Positions 33,137-45,767 are shown, counted from the first letter of the stretch. The stretch is DNA of 64,000 nt from Mangifera indica (GCF_011075055.1 NW_025401109.1:124001-188000); one strand, 5' to 3'. Translations and numbers: made by a program. Notes: generated by a model not told the origin, from the sequence alone.

Positions 33137-34482
33137 TGATAAGGCCATTAATTATTACTATTTTGATTTATAATTCCCTTGTATTGTGTGGAAATTTGAT
33201 TCAGTCTAATGGAATTACTTATCTTTTTGCATTTAGGAAGCTTTGAGCATTTTTGGAATAAGTTGGGCCAAAAAGATGAAAAACTGGAGCAGATCTATTA
33301 AACTGGAAATTTCGTGATGCTGACTAGGCGTGGGCACGTGAAAGACGAAAACAGAATACGGAAATAAAATCTAGACGCCCAGATGTGTTGCAAGGTTCCA
33401 CTAAATATCAAGATTTGCTTCCTAGAAAAGGGATAATTACCAGTTGGAAAAAAGGATTAATTGAGATGGATAAGGAAGGATATTTTTGGAGGAAGGATAT
33501 ACATTAAAAATACATATCTTTTCCTTTCTTTTTGGGAAGATATGCATCACTTTGCTTGATTGGATTAGGAGATTAAGATTCACTTTCAATTTCCAGATTT
33601 TTAGTAGGAAGACAATATGTATACTCTTATTTTTATTTGAGAATTATCAACCATTGTACTTAGAGAATTAGAGAGAAGAACATGGTCTACAGTGGCTGAA
33701 TAATTTATCTTGGTTGAAGGGATCTGAAACCATGGAACTACAATGATTGTGAGATTTATTCTGTTCTTTAATGCATCTTTTTATTTATTCGAGTATTGAT
33801 TATCCTTCTGAATTATTTGTTTATGATTGTGTTGGTTGATTTCTAAGGCGCGCGATTAGTTTATCAATTAATATAATCTACGACTAGTTTAGGTGTTGAA
33901 TCCGTAATTGTTCAATCCATCTAATCGAAGTGGCAACTAGGGTTATCGTTTGCTGCGTCAGAAGCTATAATCCTAGGAAAATAATCAACTAGATTAAATG
34001 CAACGTTGTACGTTTGTGTTGTCTTGCTTCGTTGGTCTTTCTAATTCGTAATGCTATTGTTTAATTAAATTCGAGATCGTATCCGAATTATTAATTAATA
34101 AGGGTTAATTGGAATACATGTTTTTGGTTAACTAATCGTAAGGAATGACAGGTAAATTTAATACCACAACGAATATTTGAATAATTAATTTGATATTTTT
34201 GGTTTCGATGATCAATCGTAGTTCCAATGGTGGATGTGACCGAAGACCAAGGTTTGTTAAATCGATTTATTCCTTTTAGATTATTTTACTGAATTTTTAA
34301 TAAGTGTTTTTCATTATAATTTGCATTCATTTCAAAACCCCCCTTTTTATTTATTTGTTTCGATTTATTTGTGACGACATACTAATCAAAGCTCTTCGAG
34401 GGAACGATCCCTACTTTCCTTTACTACATTTTTGTTGCAGAAATTTAGGATTTAATTTGGGTGTCAACGACAACACGTACCA
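33137..34482 (+). repeat. Solo LTR (family S), copy 1
   Basis: 1346 bp, TGATAAGGCC...CACGTACCA, with the 5-bp target duplication TTGTT (33132-33136 and 34483-34487) inside the Athila-like gag-pol. About 90% similar by eye to 38868-40218. No primer site or polypurine tract adjoins it, so it is a solo LTR. ORFs inside are not genes. Confidence 0.88.
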
Positions 34483-35890
34483 TTGTTCCTTTTTGTTCTT
34501 TGCAAGTCGACTCAGGAAATGAGGTGGAATGACCACAGAAGGTAGCATACACTTCTTTATAGGAGAGGACGATTTTTGGGCTTGTTTTGGCTCAATTTCG
34601 CATTCAATCTCCTTTTCTTTTGCATATTTTAGGATCTTCTTTTTAGGATCCTTCAACTCCTTACCACTCCGTAGGGTGATTGCATTGATATTCTCAGTAA
34701 AATTTGCATCTTGCTTTGGATTCACCACAATCTGAGATGACAATCTACCAGAATTCTGAGTTTCCAATCTTCCTACAGCAGTAGCCAATTAGCTTACTTG
34801 ATTTTCTAGATTCTGAATGCTAGCCCTTGTCTCCTATTGAAATTGTTGTGTATTATTAGCAAGTGTAGTAACAATTTGTTCAAGAGACATACCTTTCCAC
34901 TGAGGTAGGGGTGTTGGATTAAACAGTTGAGGAGGGGGCAGCCTATTTTGGTATCCGGACTGTTGGAAGTTGTTGTTCTTTTAGCCATAACTGAAGTTCG
35001 GGTGATCTTTCCATCCTAGATTATAGGTCTTCGAGTACAGATCATACCTCTTTTGGTTTTGATAACCTTCTATGTCATTAACATCCTCATGTGTGTCCTC
35101 CTGAAGTATAGGGTATGTGTCTGTAAAGTGTTCCATGTTCGAATAGATCCCGTAAGCCTTTACTTGTTGGTGATTTACTACAATTTTTTCTAACAAGGAG
35201 GTGAGTTTATCAAGTCTTTGCTCAAGAGGATTATTATTGCTTACCTCATTAACCCTTCTTACAGTTGCATCCTGTCTAACGCCAAATTGTTGAGATTAGT
35301 CTTTTTGCTTTTGTTCAAGTTTTATTAACCAAAGCTCTACCACTTGTTGCATCGATCAAATTCCTGTCAGACAACCATAAACCTTCATAAAAATATTGAA
35401 TTAATAGCTTATTAGAAATTTGATGATAGGAACAACTGGCACAGAGTTGATTAAACCTCTCCCAATACTTATAAAGTGTCTCCCCACTATATTGCCTAAT
35501 CCCACATATTTCCTTTCTAATTGAGGTGGCCCTAGAAGCAGGAAAGAATTTTTCTAAGAATTGTCTTTTAAGCTCATCCCAACTATTGATAAAACCTGAT
35601 GGTAAATAATATAGCCAATCCTTAGCCTTATCAGTTAAAGAGAAAGGGAAAACATGCAGTTTAATTTGCTCTTCACTACCCCTTGTGGTTTCAGAGTGGA
35701 ACAAACAACATGAAATTCTTTCAATTGTTTATGAGGGTCCTTACTTGATAATCCTTGAAAAGTAGGCAATAAATGGATCAAACCTGATTTGAGTTCAAAA
35801 TTGGCATCGATGTTTGGATAGGCAATGCACAGAGGTTGTTGATTGATGATAGGTATAACCATCTCCTTCAAAGTAAGCTCTCATTCGATC
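34483..35890 (-). pseudogene. Athila-like gag
   Basis: 35871-35635 gives the N-terminal part (CIAYPNIDANFELKSGLIHLL, FQGLSSKDPHKQLKEF). The overlapping frame 35704-35315 gives LFPFSLTDKAKDWLYYLP-like sequence, WDELKRQFLEKFFPASRA and CGIRQYSGETLYKYWERF. 34788-34483 gives NINAITLRSGKEL and PPHFLSRLAKNKKEQ, the gag-protease linker typical of Athila/Tat. Two frames and several stops show decay. Confidence 0.9.
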
Positions 35891-36095
35891 ATTGCTGCTA
35901 CTCTCGTATTTGTTAAATCCTTTCCTAAATTAATTCCAGAAGATGAAGAAGAAAAAACTTTACTTAATTTAGTTTCTTTGCGGAGTTGTCTCGTAGTCTT
36001 CTCGATTTCAGGATCAAACTGAAGTTCTCCTACAGGATTCAAACGGGTCATAAAAAAAAATTAAAAAAACATTTCAAACAAATTATCAACACCAA

Positions 36096-36113
36096 TCCCC
36101 GACAACGACACCA
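36096..36113 (-). promoter_or_regulatory. Primer-binding site of the Athila-like element (tRNA-Asp-like)
   Basis: Minus strand TGGTGTCGTTGTCGGGGA, five bases inside the LTR. Close to the tRNA-Asp-complementary site TGGCGCCGTTGCCGGGGA used by Athila/Tat elements. Differences are C-to-T changes as expected from decay of methylated cytosines. Confidence 0.9.
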
Positions 36114-36118
36114 AAATT

Positions 36119-37404
36119 TGATGGGTGTCAAATCCACCAAAAATAAAATTTTCTACTCTCTTAATGAAAACTTGTAGATAGGGCAAGCAGAGTCGTATCC
36201 ACAAAGATTAGGCTATTCATCTAAAATCTAACAAAATAAAGCAAGAGGGATTTTGTTGTTTGTAATCCTACCAATAAACAAAAATAATTTAATTCAAAAT
36301 TAAATAATCAAAGCAATCAGAAAACTAGATTGAAACAATAATAACACGAGTTCTAGCCAAGTAATTCAAGTATGGTTCAATTCAATTGATCATCGATAAA
36401 AAGATTAATCTTTCCTTTTAAATAAACCGGTTATGAAACATCAAGATGCTTGTTGTTCTCCTTTTCCTTGGGTGTCGGTAATTAAGAAACATTATTTAAT
36501 TACTTCTCTTGTTTTTCAATCAGTTCTAGATACGATCTTAGAATTTAAATTGAAATAGAATTAAGAATTAGAAAAGCCACCAATTCTATTCAACAAAACA
36601 CAGACGTTGTTTTTGTTTAAATTAGATTAACTTATTCCACTAACATACAATAGTTATTCTACTTCACCAAGCATGCTAGTTGGCCATTTATGATTAAACC
36701 ATAAACAATTATGGATTCAATAATTTATTCTAGCAAAGTTGTATTTAATCCAAAATAAATAAGACTTCTCCTATTTAATTTGAACAAGACAACAATAAAT
36801 AAAATTAGGAATAGATTAAATATTTAAAAGAAAAGAACGGGTAAAGAAGATCTCACAATCATCGTAGAACCATGATCTTGATTACTTGACTAAAGAAAAG
36901 AGTTAGCCACTCATGTTCATGCTCATGGCTTCACAAAAAAATAAAATAAAAATCCTATCCTAATTGAAGAAGAACCAGCAAAAGGTTGCGGCTGTGTTTA
37001 TTTTTGAAAGAAAATGATGCCAAAAAAAGCCAGCCCCTAAAACAGAGAGCAGTTTTCCTTTTTATAGTGCCAGGTCTGCTTCAGTCATTGAGAAATTTTT
37101 TGTGCCAAATATCATCCAAAGGACCTGAACTTTCTCCGATTGTCAATTAAGTCTCTAACTGTGAATTTCTCAATAAATAGCGAGATTCTCTCCTTTCCAC
37201 AATTAGGCATTTCCTATGTATTTTGCTGTCTTTCCGTCTTGATATGTGACAACTCTAAATTCCTTTTATTTCGCATCTTTTCTCAGAATAATGCAATTAA
37301 TGCCCAATTTCCTAAAACAAGAAATTAATCGAATAATTAATGAATTAAATAACACAAATCAAGGAAATTAGATGCCAAAAAATATGGAATTTCACACACT
37401 AACA
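36119..37404 (-). repeat. 5' LTR of the Athila-like element
   Basis: 1286 bp, colinear with the other LTR, ending CACTAACA before the CATGT duplication. Confidence 0.93.
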
Positions 37405-38490
37405 CATGTCCACATACTTACCAACAGAATGAACGTAACTATAGGCATAAAGTATAGTTGGGACTAGTGTTATTATCTCAAGCTAGTAAGCCTTTAGGTT
37501 GTTATTGGGAGTCTTTCCAAACTACTATTTTTCCAATAAATAGAATGCCAACTCTTGTCTTAGGAAATAACAATCCTTATCAATTGTTGTTTCACAAATT
37601 CCCTGACTATTCATTCAGAAATGTGTTTAGTTGTGTTTTGCTACCCTTTCCTTCACCCATACAATAAACATAAATTTGATTATCATACTAAAAATGTGTC
37701 TTTTTAGGTTATAGCTTAATTCACAAAGGGTATAAATGTCTAAGTAAGTTTAGGGGAGTTTAAATTTCAGTATCAGGAAAGTTTAATAAGACAGATTTCC
37801 CTTTTCAAACATATAAAAATTTTCTTAACCTTTTCAAATCTGCTTCTACATAGGTAAATTCTTTTTAAACACTTACTTTTACCTGCCACCGTGTTAAGTG
37901 ATCTTGTTCTTGAAGTTCGTTTTGGTTCTATAGCTTAGACAAACGCAAACATTAGACACCCTTTAAATGTTAATCCTAGCCATATAAGTCCTTTACCACA
38001 CACAAACACTACACCATTTGTTTCAAATTTCATCCTTAAATCCACAAACCTTTTGCCCTTGCCAAACATTTTCCCTTCTTCTCAACACAATCCTAAAAAA
38101 TGTCCAAGTTATCCATTGCGTTGTCTTGTTTATCACTAAAGCTAAGTCTATAATTGTAATTGAAACAGGTAAAAAGATGCTCTGGAATTGGTTGGGTTTG
38201 AATCAAGATGAGTATGTGGTTGATTATAATAGTCAAAGTGCTTTGGATTTGAGCAAGAATGTTACATAACATAGTCGCACCAAACATATTTATGTGAGAT
38301 ACCACTGGATTTGTGAAGTAATGAACAATCGAGAGATTTTATTGAAAAAGTTCACACTGATAAAAATCCGATTGACATGTTGACTAAAATAATGACCTAG
38401 GACAAACACCAATTCTACACTAAAATGGCTGGACAAAGCTCCAAGTGATGTTGAGGAGCTAACACTCTTCCATGTGTTGGAGGGGAAGAT
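37405..38490 (+). pseudogene. copia-2 integrase C-terminal part and RNase H end
   Basis: Continues the copia-2 integrase interrupted at 26346: CPHTYQQNE, QLGLVLLSQAS, INRMPTLVLGNNNPYQLLF and PDYSFRNVF (37410-37660). The RT is missing or unreadable. About 38170-38400 encodes the RNase H end (LGLNQDEYVVDYNSQSALDL, HTDKNPIDMLTK). The polypurine tract TGGAGGGGAAGA lies at 38478-38489. Stops and a large deletion of RT inactivate it. Confidence 0.85.
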
Positions 38491-40383
38491 TGTTGGCTCA
38501 ATGGGCTTCAAGGTCTAACCCACATTATTAAATAATAATAATAAATTTACATTGATGCCCTCATTATAATGATATGTAAATATGTCTCTTTTAGGTTTTT
38601 TATGGTGACACTAAGACGAAGCAAGAATAACATATTAGAGATTTTGTTTTTCTTACCTATGTAGATCAAAGATAGAAAATGTTAAATTTTTCCTTGGTCT
38701 TTAATTCATCACTGGATATTATCAAAATCACTAGGGTTTATTTCAAGAATTATTTGAAGGTTTATTTTTCTTATATTAATCCATAATCACAGAGTATTGT
38801 GGAATTTTGGCTAGGGAAATAATTTGGGTACACATTTCTTGATTGTTGATGTCAAGTTCATAGAAATTGATAAGGCCAATAATTGTTACTATTTTGATTT
38901 ATAATTCCCTTGTGTTGTGTGGAAATTTGATTTAATCTAATGGAATTGCTTATCTTTTTGCTTTTAGGAAGCTTTGAGCAATTTTGGAATAAATAGGGCC
39001 AAAAAGAGGAAAAACTGCAGCAGACATATTAAACTGGAAATTTCGTAATGCAGACTAGGCGTGGGCACGTGAAAAATGAGAGCAGAATCCGGAAAGCAGA
39101 TCTGAACGTCCAGATTTGTTGCAAGAGTCCAGAAAATATTAAGATTTGCTTCCAAGGAAAGGGATAATCACCAGCTGGAAAAGAGGATTAATTGAGCTAA
39201 ATAAGGAATGATATTTTTGGAAGAAGGATTTATATTAAAAATATATATCTTTTCCTTTTCCTTTCTTTTTGGGAAGATATGGATCACTTTGCTTGATTAG
39301 ATTAGGAGATTAGGATTCAATTTCCAGATTATTAGTAGGAAGATAATATATATATAATCTGATGTTTTTATTTGAGTTTTTATCAACCATTGTACTGAGA
39401 GAATTAGAGAGAAAAGCATGGTCTACAGTGGCTGAATAATTTATCTTGGTTGAAGGGATCTGAAACCATGGAACTACAATGATTGTGAGATTTATTTTTT
39501 GTTCTTTAATGCATCTTTTAATTATTTGAGTATTGGTTATCTTTCTGAATTATTTTTCATGATTGTGTTGGTTGATTTCTAAGGTGCGCAATTAGTTTAT
39601 CAATTAATATAATCTATTGCTAGTTTAGGTGCTGAATCCGTAATTGTTCAATCCATCTAATCGAAGTGGCGACTAGGTTTATCGTTTGCTGCGTCAGAAA
39701 CTATAAATCCTAGGAAAATAATCAACTAGATTAAATGCAACGTCGTACGTTTGTGTTGTCTTACTTCGTTGGTCTTTCTAATTCGTAATGCTATTGTTTA
39801 ATTAAATTCGCGATCGTATCCGAATTATTAATCAATAAGGGTTAATTGGAATACATGTTTTTGATTAACTAATCGTAAGGAATGACAGGTAAATTTAATA
39901 CCACAACGAATATTTGAATAATTAATTTGATATTTTTGGTTTCGATGATCAATCGTAGTTCCATTGGTGGATGTGACTGAAGACCAAGGTTTGTTAAATC
40001 AATTTATTCCTTTTAGATTACTTTTCTGAATTTTTATTTATTGTTTTCCATTATAATTTGCATTCACTTCAAAACCCCCCCTTTTATTTCTTTGTTTCGA
40101 TTATTTGTAGCGACGTACTAATCAAGGCTCTTCGAGGGATCGATCCCTACTTTCCTTTACTATATTTTTGTTGCAGGAATTTAGGATTTAATTTGGGTGT
40201 CAACGACAGCACGTACCAAGAAAGTTGAGAATGATTGTACCTGTTTTTCTTGAATAGTAGATTTTATTCAAAATTTGGCTGTGGTTTTTTCCCTTTCACA
40301 GTGGAAAGTTTTCCACATAAATCCTATGTTCTTGATTGTGGTTGATTTGTTTTATTTCCTGCATGCAATTGATATTTCCTATA
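38491..40383 (+). repeat. copia-2 3' LTR, split by a solo LTR
   Basis: Starts TGTTGGCTCAATGGG directly after the polypurine tract, as in many plant copia LTRs. It continues to 38867, is interrupted by the solo LTR (38868-40218), and resumes to about 40383 (TTCCTGCATGCAATTGATATT). The end is estimated. No matching 5' LTR is seen upstream of 24990. Confidence 0.7.
38868..40218 (+). repeat. Solo LTR (family S), copy 2
   Basis: 1351 bp, TGATAAGGCC...CACGTACCA, colinear with 33137-34482. Flanks AGAAA(T) on the left and AGAAA on the right suggest a 5-bp duplication with one extra base. Confidence 0.82.
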
Positions 40384-41374
40384 ATTAATTGACTTAATTA
40401 ATTTGCACAATCAGATATAAGGTTTGTGGCCCCAAAATAAAGGACAATATTTGAAGTTGCTATACATGTGAAACAAATATTAGCTTAATGTTTTTTATCA
40501 TTCAAGTGCTTTATTTTTACTAAATTCAAATAATAATTACATATTACCCTCGAAAAAACAATTGCTACATTATAAAATATTAAAAGTTTAACTTGTTAGC
40601 TAGTAAGAGAGAGGAGTAAAATGAATTTTGAAACAATTATGTTTATATAATTTTATAGTTCAAGGAAGATAGTGTTATGTAGTTTATGTGTTTAGAGTAT
40701 AAGAGTATTAGAGTTAATGGAAGAGTTGTGTGATTGAAGTGAAAAAGTAAGGAGTTGTAATTAAGGGAAAATTATTGTTGCCCTATTTATTAGATGGTGA
40801 AAAGTGAGTCATTGATTGTTGGTTTTCCAATGCAAATCAAAACATTGCATATTTGATTTAAGAGAAGATGTGAAAACCAACTCTCAAAATAGTGTGTTTT
40901 TTGTTTAAGTAAAATAGTACGATTTAGGGATTATTCATGTGATATAGTTTTGATGGAATAAAGGCATTGAAAAATGAACAGAAGAAATGGAAAATGAGTT
41001 GATTGCCTAGGCAACTGTTTCATTATCTTCAACTCATTAAGAAGTACAGGTAAATATCTTACCTCAGGGGTGAATGGAGAAATCATTGTCAAGAGGGATG
41101 TTTACCGATAAGAAATGAGAATGACAGTTCTTGTGTAATTTTTCTAGAAATCTAATAAAAGTTTAGAGGTATTTTTTTGTAGCGTCTTTTGTCCTCGCAT
41201 GTAAACAATTTTCACATTTTCATTTTGTTTGTCAAAGTTCAAGTCGATCTAGATTAAATCAACTATTAAATTATTTTCAAATGAAACTTGAGTCTCAACT
41301 CATCAATTTTGAGTTGATCTCAAACTTATTCTTTTGAGTTCAAACTAGATATTATTCTAACTTAGATCAAATTC
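40384..41374. other. Decayed copy of BBE-unit spacer (unit C), left part
   Basis: No gene. 40440-40560 resembles 48875-48990 downstream of the intact BBE (GTTGCT..., GTGAAACAAATATTAG, TCATTCAA.TGCTA). 41225-41380 resembles 53225-53390 and 16590-16770 upstream of BBE (TTGAGTTGAT, TTCTTTTGAGTT, TAGATCAAATTCAA). The BBE gene that should lie between them is absent. Confidence 0.55.
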
Positions 41375-42106
41375 AATGCGGAGGGAACTGGGGTCAACAA
41401 GGTGAATTGACCCTTGTGACTTAAAAAAAAACCGAAAATTTATATATATTTACAATAATGCCATGACATTATATAGTCAATTTTAATATTTTATTAAATA
41501 AAATCCATTCTTTTCTTCACACACTCGCAACATTATCAACTCATTATTTTCTTCAGCTTTTCTTCTCTTTTGTCTATTTGAGTTTTCTCTCCTATCCTTT
41601 GCTCAATCCTTCCTTTCTTCGCTTGTTCATCAAATTATCAACTTTTCTTCAAGCTTCATCTTTATTTCATATCATTATCAACTCTTCTCCAAGCTCTATC
41701 TTTATTTCATATCATTAATCACTCTTAGGGTATTTTTGTCAGGTATCAATTTCATCCCTCTTATTATTTTGATTATTTGATTGTTTAAATTAGAGTTTAG
41801 GTTATATTGGGTTGCTAAAGTTTTGTTTGAATTTGATTTAGTATTCCATTTTGACTAAGTTTTATTATGTCATCTTAATTTGATTTATTTTCCTCCTTTA
41901 TTAATTTCAACTAAGTTATGTAATTTTAATCGCATTTAGTATCCAATTAATTTCCAGCTTTATGTTTATTCTTTTCATTATTATATGTTCAATAATGAGC
42001 CATAAATGTTTGCATAAGTAGTTAGTTTTTGATGAGTTGGTGGTCCCTTCAATTCATTATACATTCAAATACAAATTGAAAAATTTGAACATAGTATAAT
42101 AATATT

Positions 42107-43040
42107 GGCCAAAGGACTATTTCCCACCCAAGTTTTAATGTAAAGACAAATACACACATAGAGTTTTAAAAACCCAAACACTCACCCATGGATTAACATC
42201 TGCTAGAATTTTCTGTTAGAAGTAAGGGTAAAATCATCATTTTACCTTTCATATAAAAAAATATATAATTAATCTCATTTCCTCTCAAGTTTTGAAAAGT
42301 AACATTTTACCCCAACCTCAAACTTTGAAAAAGTGACACTTCACCCCCACAAACCATTGGTTTTCTTCTCTTCGACAACGGTAATTGCATGGTGATGAAG
42401 ATGGCCACCATTCCCCTCATTTCTCTTTTTGCCATGGTCAACGACGTCCCACAACAAACAAAGATCAGTCGACGATGAAAATTGAAGAAGAAGAAGAAGA
42501 CTAGGCCAATTCTCAAATCCATCAAATTGACTCCAGATAAAGCTTCAGTAGTGCAATTCATCTTTATTTGAAGCCCAAGCGATAACACCAAAGCTAGTGC
42601 TGGAGAATTGAGGTTTCATCGTGTTGATGCTTTCGTCGTTAAAGAATTAAGGCTTCATCTTCAATTTTCATCATCGATTGATCTTCATCTATTGTGAGAC
42701 GTTGTTAGTCATAACAAAGAGAAAAGATAGGAGAATGGTGTTGTCTTTGTTGTTGTGTGGTCATCGTTGCCAAAGAGAAGAAAACCAAGGGTTTGTTAGG
42801 GTGAAGTGTCACTTTTTCAAAGTTTGAAATCAAGGTGAAATGTTATTTTTCAAAACTTGGAGGGGGGAATGAGATTAATTATATATTTTTTAATATGAAA
42901 GGTAAAATAATGGTTTTACCCTTACTTCTAACAGAAAATTCTAGCAGATGTTAATCCATGGGTGAGTGTTTGGGTTTTTAAAACTCTATGTATGTATTTG
43001 TCTTTACATTAAAACTTGGGTGGGAAATAGTCCTTTGGCC
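42107..43040. mobile_element. Non-autonomous MULE with long terminal inverted repeats
   Basis: 934 bp with near-perfect inverted repeats of more than 200 bp starting GGCCAAAGGACTATTTCCCA at the left and its reverse complement at the right. Similarity continues, weaker, to about 290 bp. Perfect 9-bp target duplication AATAATATT (42098-42106 and 43041-43049), the size typical of Mutator elements. The unique middle (about 42400-42750) has GAAGAAGAAGAA and no clear gene. The ORF at 42307-42591 is arm-derived. Arm identity and an intact duplication suggest recent insertion. Confidence 0.93.
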
Positions 43041-43394
43041 AATAATATTCACTATTCCTTTTTCCAGATTTACATGAATAAGCGCCTAAATTGCTATAAC
43101 TAATGGATTGTTTATAAAGTTTGTTCGATTGTTTGGTTAGTTTTGGGAGTGATTATTTTGAAGAAGACTTGTTTATTGTTTCTTAATTGTTTGTAAGGTG
43201 TTTAAAGAAAGACTTGTATGAATTTGTGGTAGTTTTGTGCTTAAGGTGTTTGTGTTTTTACTCATGTGAATTTCATTTTAATTTGAGTTTTATTTTATTA
43301 TTTCATCAGGACAAATAAATTTTTTGTTTTATTTATAATATATTTTTATTGCATTTTCATTATCAAGTTATAATATATTATTATTTTGAAATAG

Positions 43395-45657
43395 TATGGA
43401 AAGATTTTTCAAAAAAAAGTCAACAATGATCTCATTGCGTGAACAAGAGGATAATATTGATGATTCAAATAAAAAAGTGGATGTCAATTTGTAAGATCAT
43501 CCTATAGATCCAAGTTTATGACCACGAATTTCATATTATGATCCTCTTATTTGAGATCAAATAAGAAGATTATAAGTGAAAAGGGGTTCTTATCAACCTA
43601 AAGATCACTAGTTTCCTTTTAAAGATTTTGGCAGATTTTCAAGGCAATTTGTTGTTTCATCTTTTTAAGCCAGACGTTGGCAATAAAGAGGGTGGTGATC
43701 ACTTGGTTGGCCAAAGGATTTCAAATTGAAAAAAAAAAAGAAGGAAAAATTGAATGTTCACTTTGGAAGTGCTAATATTTCTCATAACTAAGCTCGAAGA
43801 ATGTGTGAATTGTTATTGAATCAAAAATAATATTTCCTTTTAAAGATTTTGGCAGATTTTCAAGGCAATTTGTTGTTTCATCTTTTTAAGCCAAACATTG
43901 CTGATAAAGAGGATGGTGATCACTTGGTTGGCCAAAGGTTTCAAATTGGAAAAAAAAGAAGGAAAAATTGAATGTTCACTTTAGAAGTGCTAATATTTAT
44001 CATAACTAAGCTTGAAGAATGTGTGAATTGTTATTGAATCAAAAACAACATATTCAGACATTTTTTAAAGGATGAATTGAGTATCGAATTGGTTTAAATG
44101 CTACAGTTGATTGTGTTTGTTTTCTTCTAAGACAAGCACTAGCATTTTATGATCATAATGAATTTGAAAATTCAAACAATCAGGGGAATTTTCTTGAGCT
44201 CTTGTCTTGTGTTATGTTAACAAGAATGAGCTTGTTGTAGAGCTTTTTCTAGGTGTTGAACATGTTATTAGTACTACAACTCTCTCACTCAAGATAACAC
44301 TTAACAATTTTTTTTTCTAGGCATTGGTTGAATTTTTCTAAAGTTCGAGGACAAAATTATGATAGAGCTAATAATATGGAAGAGAATTCAATAGTTTAAA
44401 GACATTAAACTTGAAGCATAGTAGATGTGCTTATTATATTCATTGTTTTGCCCATCAACTCTAATTGACTCTTGTAGCTTTAGCAAAGAACCAAGATAAT
44501 GTTAATGATCTCTTTAATATTGTAGCAATTATAATTAATATTATTGGTGCTTTATCAAAACCTTGTGATATTTTTAGACATAAGCAAACTTATAAAGTTT
44601 TTAAAGCTTTTTTTGATGGTGAACTTTCAAGTGGAAGAGGTCTTAATTAATAGACAAATTTGAAACGTGTCGGTGATACTCGTTGGGGCTTGCATTATGG
44701 TTCATTAATAAGCATAACTTTGTTATTTTCATCTGTTATCGATGTTCTTGAAATTGTGGCAAAAGATGGGACAAACTTTGAGCAAAGATTCTAAGCAAAA
44801 AAATATACTGAAATTGATGCAATCATTTTACTTTATGTTTAGTCTATTTATGATGAAGGATATACTTGGCTTTACAAATGAACTTTTTCAAACAGCACAA
44901 AGAAAATACCAAGATATTGTAAATGTTATGAATTTAATTGAAGCATGTAACCAAGTTTTACAAGTGATAAGAGATAGTGGATGGGAGATTTTACTTAACA
45001 AAGTCTATTCTTTTTGTGTCAATCATGACATTGATGTTCCAAATATGGATGAAAATTTTTTTATCCAAGAGCAATTGCGACACAAGATTCAAGGTATCAC
45101 AAATGCTAATCATTACCGCATTGATGTATTTTATATAGTCATAAATATGTAACTTCAAAAGTTGAATAATCGTTTTAATAAAGTAAAGATGAAGTTTATT
45201 TATTTGGCATGTTTATGTCTAAATGAAAATTGGGTTGCTTTTAATAATAAAAAATTAATTTGTCTTACTAAATTTTATCTTGAAGAATTTTTTGACTTAT
45301 ATCTCATTGCACTTGATTCTCAATTTGATGTTTACATTTTGAATATACTCTCTAATATCAAATTTATGGGACTGAAGATCTTGCAAGAGTGATGGTTGAA
45401 ACTAAGAAGGATAAAGTGTTTCCATTAGTTTTTTTGTTAATGAAATTAGCATTGATTTTACCTGTTATCACTGCTAGTGTAGAAAGAATTTTTTCAGCAA
45501 TGAATTTTATGAAAAATCCATTGCAAAATAAAATAAGTGATCAATAATTAAATGATAGTGTAGTTGTATATGTAGAAAATGATATATTTGATAGTATTAA
45601 TAATAAAGTCATTATACAATATTTTCAAAAGATGAAATCACATAAAAAACAATTATA
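43395..45657 (+). pseudogene. hAT transposase (DUF4371 and hAT dimerisation region)
   Basis: Starts MERFFKKKS and translates, through many stops and shifts, like plant TTF-type zinc-finger hAT proteins: PRISYYDP, QIRRL, YQPKDH, then FKPNIADKEDGDHLVG. The middle shows LVALAKNQDNVNDLFNIVA, ELSSGRGLN, GFTNELFQTAQRKYQDIVN, VIRDSGWEILLNKV and HDIDVPNMDE. The C-terminal dimerisation part is LALILPVITASVERIFSAMN (45440-45500). Open segments are 44465-44650, 44742-45152 and 45162-45392. A 221-bp tandem duplication (43612-44052) lies in the zinc-finger part. Nonfunctional. Confidence 0.88.
43612..44052. repeat. 221-bp tandem duplication inside hAT transposase
   Basis: TTTCCTTTTAAAGATTTTGG begins at 43612 and again at 43833. 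Both copies run to TTATTGAATCAAAAA. They differ at a few sites (for example AGACGTTGGCAATAAAGAGG versus AAACATTGCTGATAAAGAGG). Confidence 0.9.
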
Positions 45658-45767
45658 AATGTATTAGTTCATGAATATTTTATTAATATAAATGTTTGTT
45701 TTTGTTTTAATTTAAAACATATTTATATTATTATAATATTGACCCCCGTAAGATTTATTTATAGGTT

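Larger units (their letters stand above)
26347..37404 (-). mobile_element. Athila/Tat-type Ty3/gypsy retrotransposon (11.06 kb)
   Basis: Flanked by the 5-bp target duplication CATGT (26342-26346 and 37405-37409) inside the copia-2 integrase. LTRs are 26347-27629 (1283 bp) and 36119-37404 (1286 bp), both TGATGGGTG...CACTAACA. The primer site complements tRNA-Asp-like sequence (minus strand TGGTGTCGTTGTCGGGGA). Protein segments of gag, protease, RT, RNase H and integrase run on the minus strand. The LTRs are similar but differ by scattered substitutions and small indels. A 1.35-kb solo LTR (33137-34482) splits gag from protease. Stops and frameshifts make it non-autonomous. Confidence 0.95.
41375..45767 (+). 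mobile_element. hAT transposon remnant (TTF-zinc-finger/DUF4371 type)
   Basis: Interrupts spacer sequence that is continuous in units A and B (left flank ...AGATCAAATTCA, right flank ACAATAGTTAATATTATTATT). The left end CAATGCGGAGGGAACTGGGG resembles the hAT terminus CAG.GGCGGAGCCAGGGG. The right end lacks a clear mate. It carries a decayed transposase (43395-45657) and a nested MULE-type element (42107-43040). No target duplication could be identified. Ends are approximate. Confidence 0.75.
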
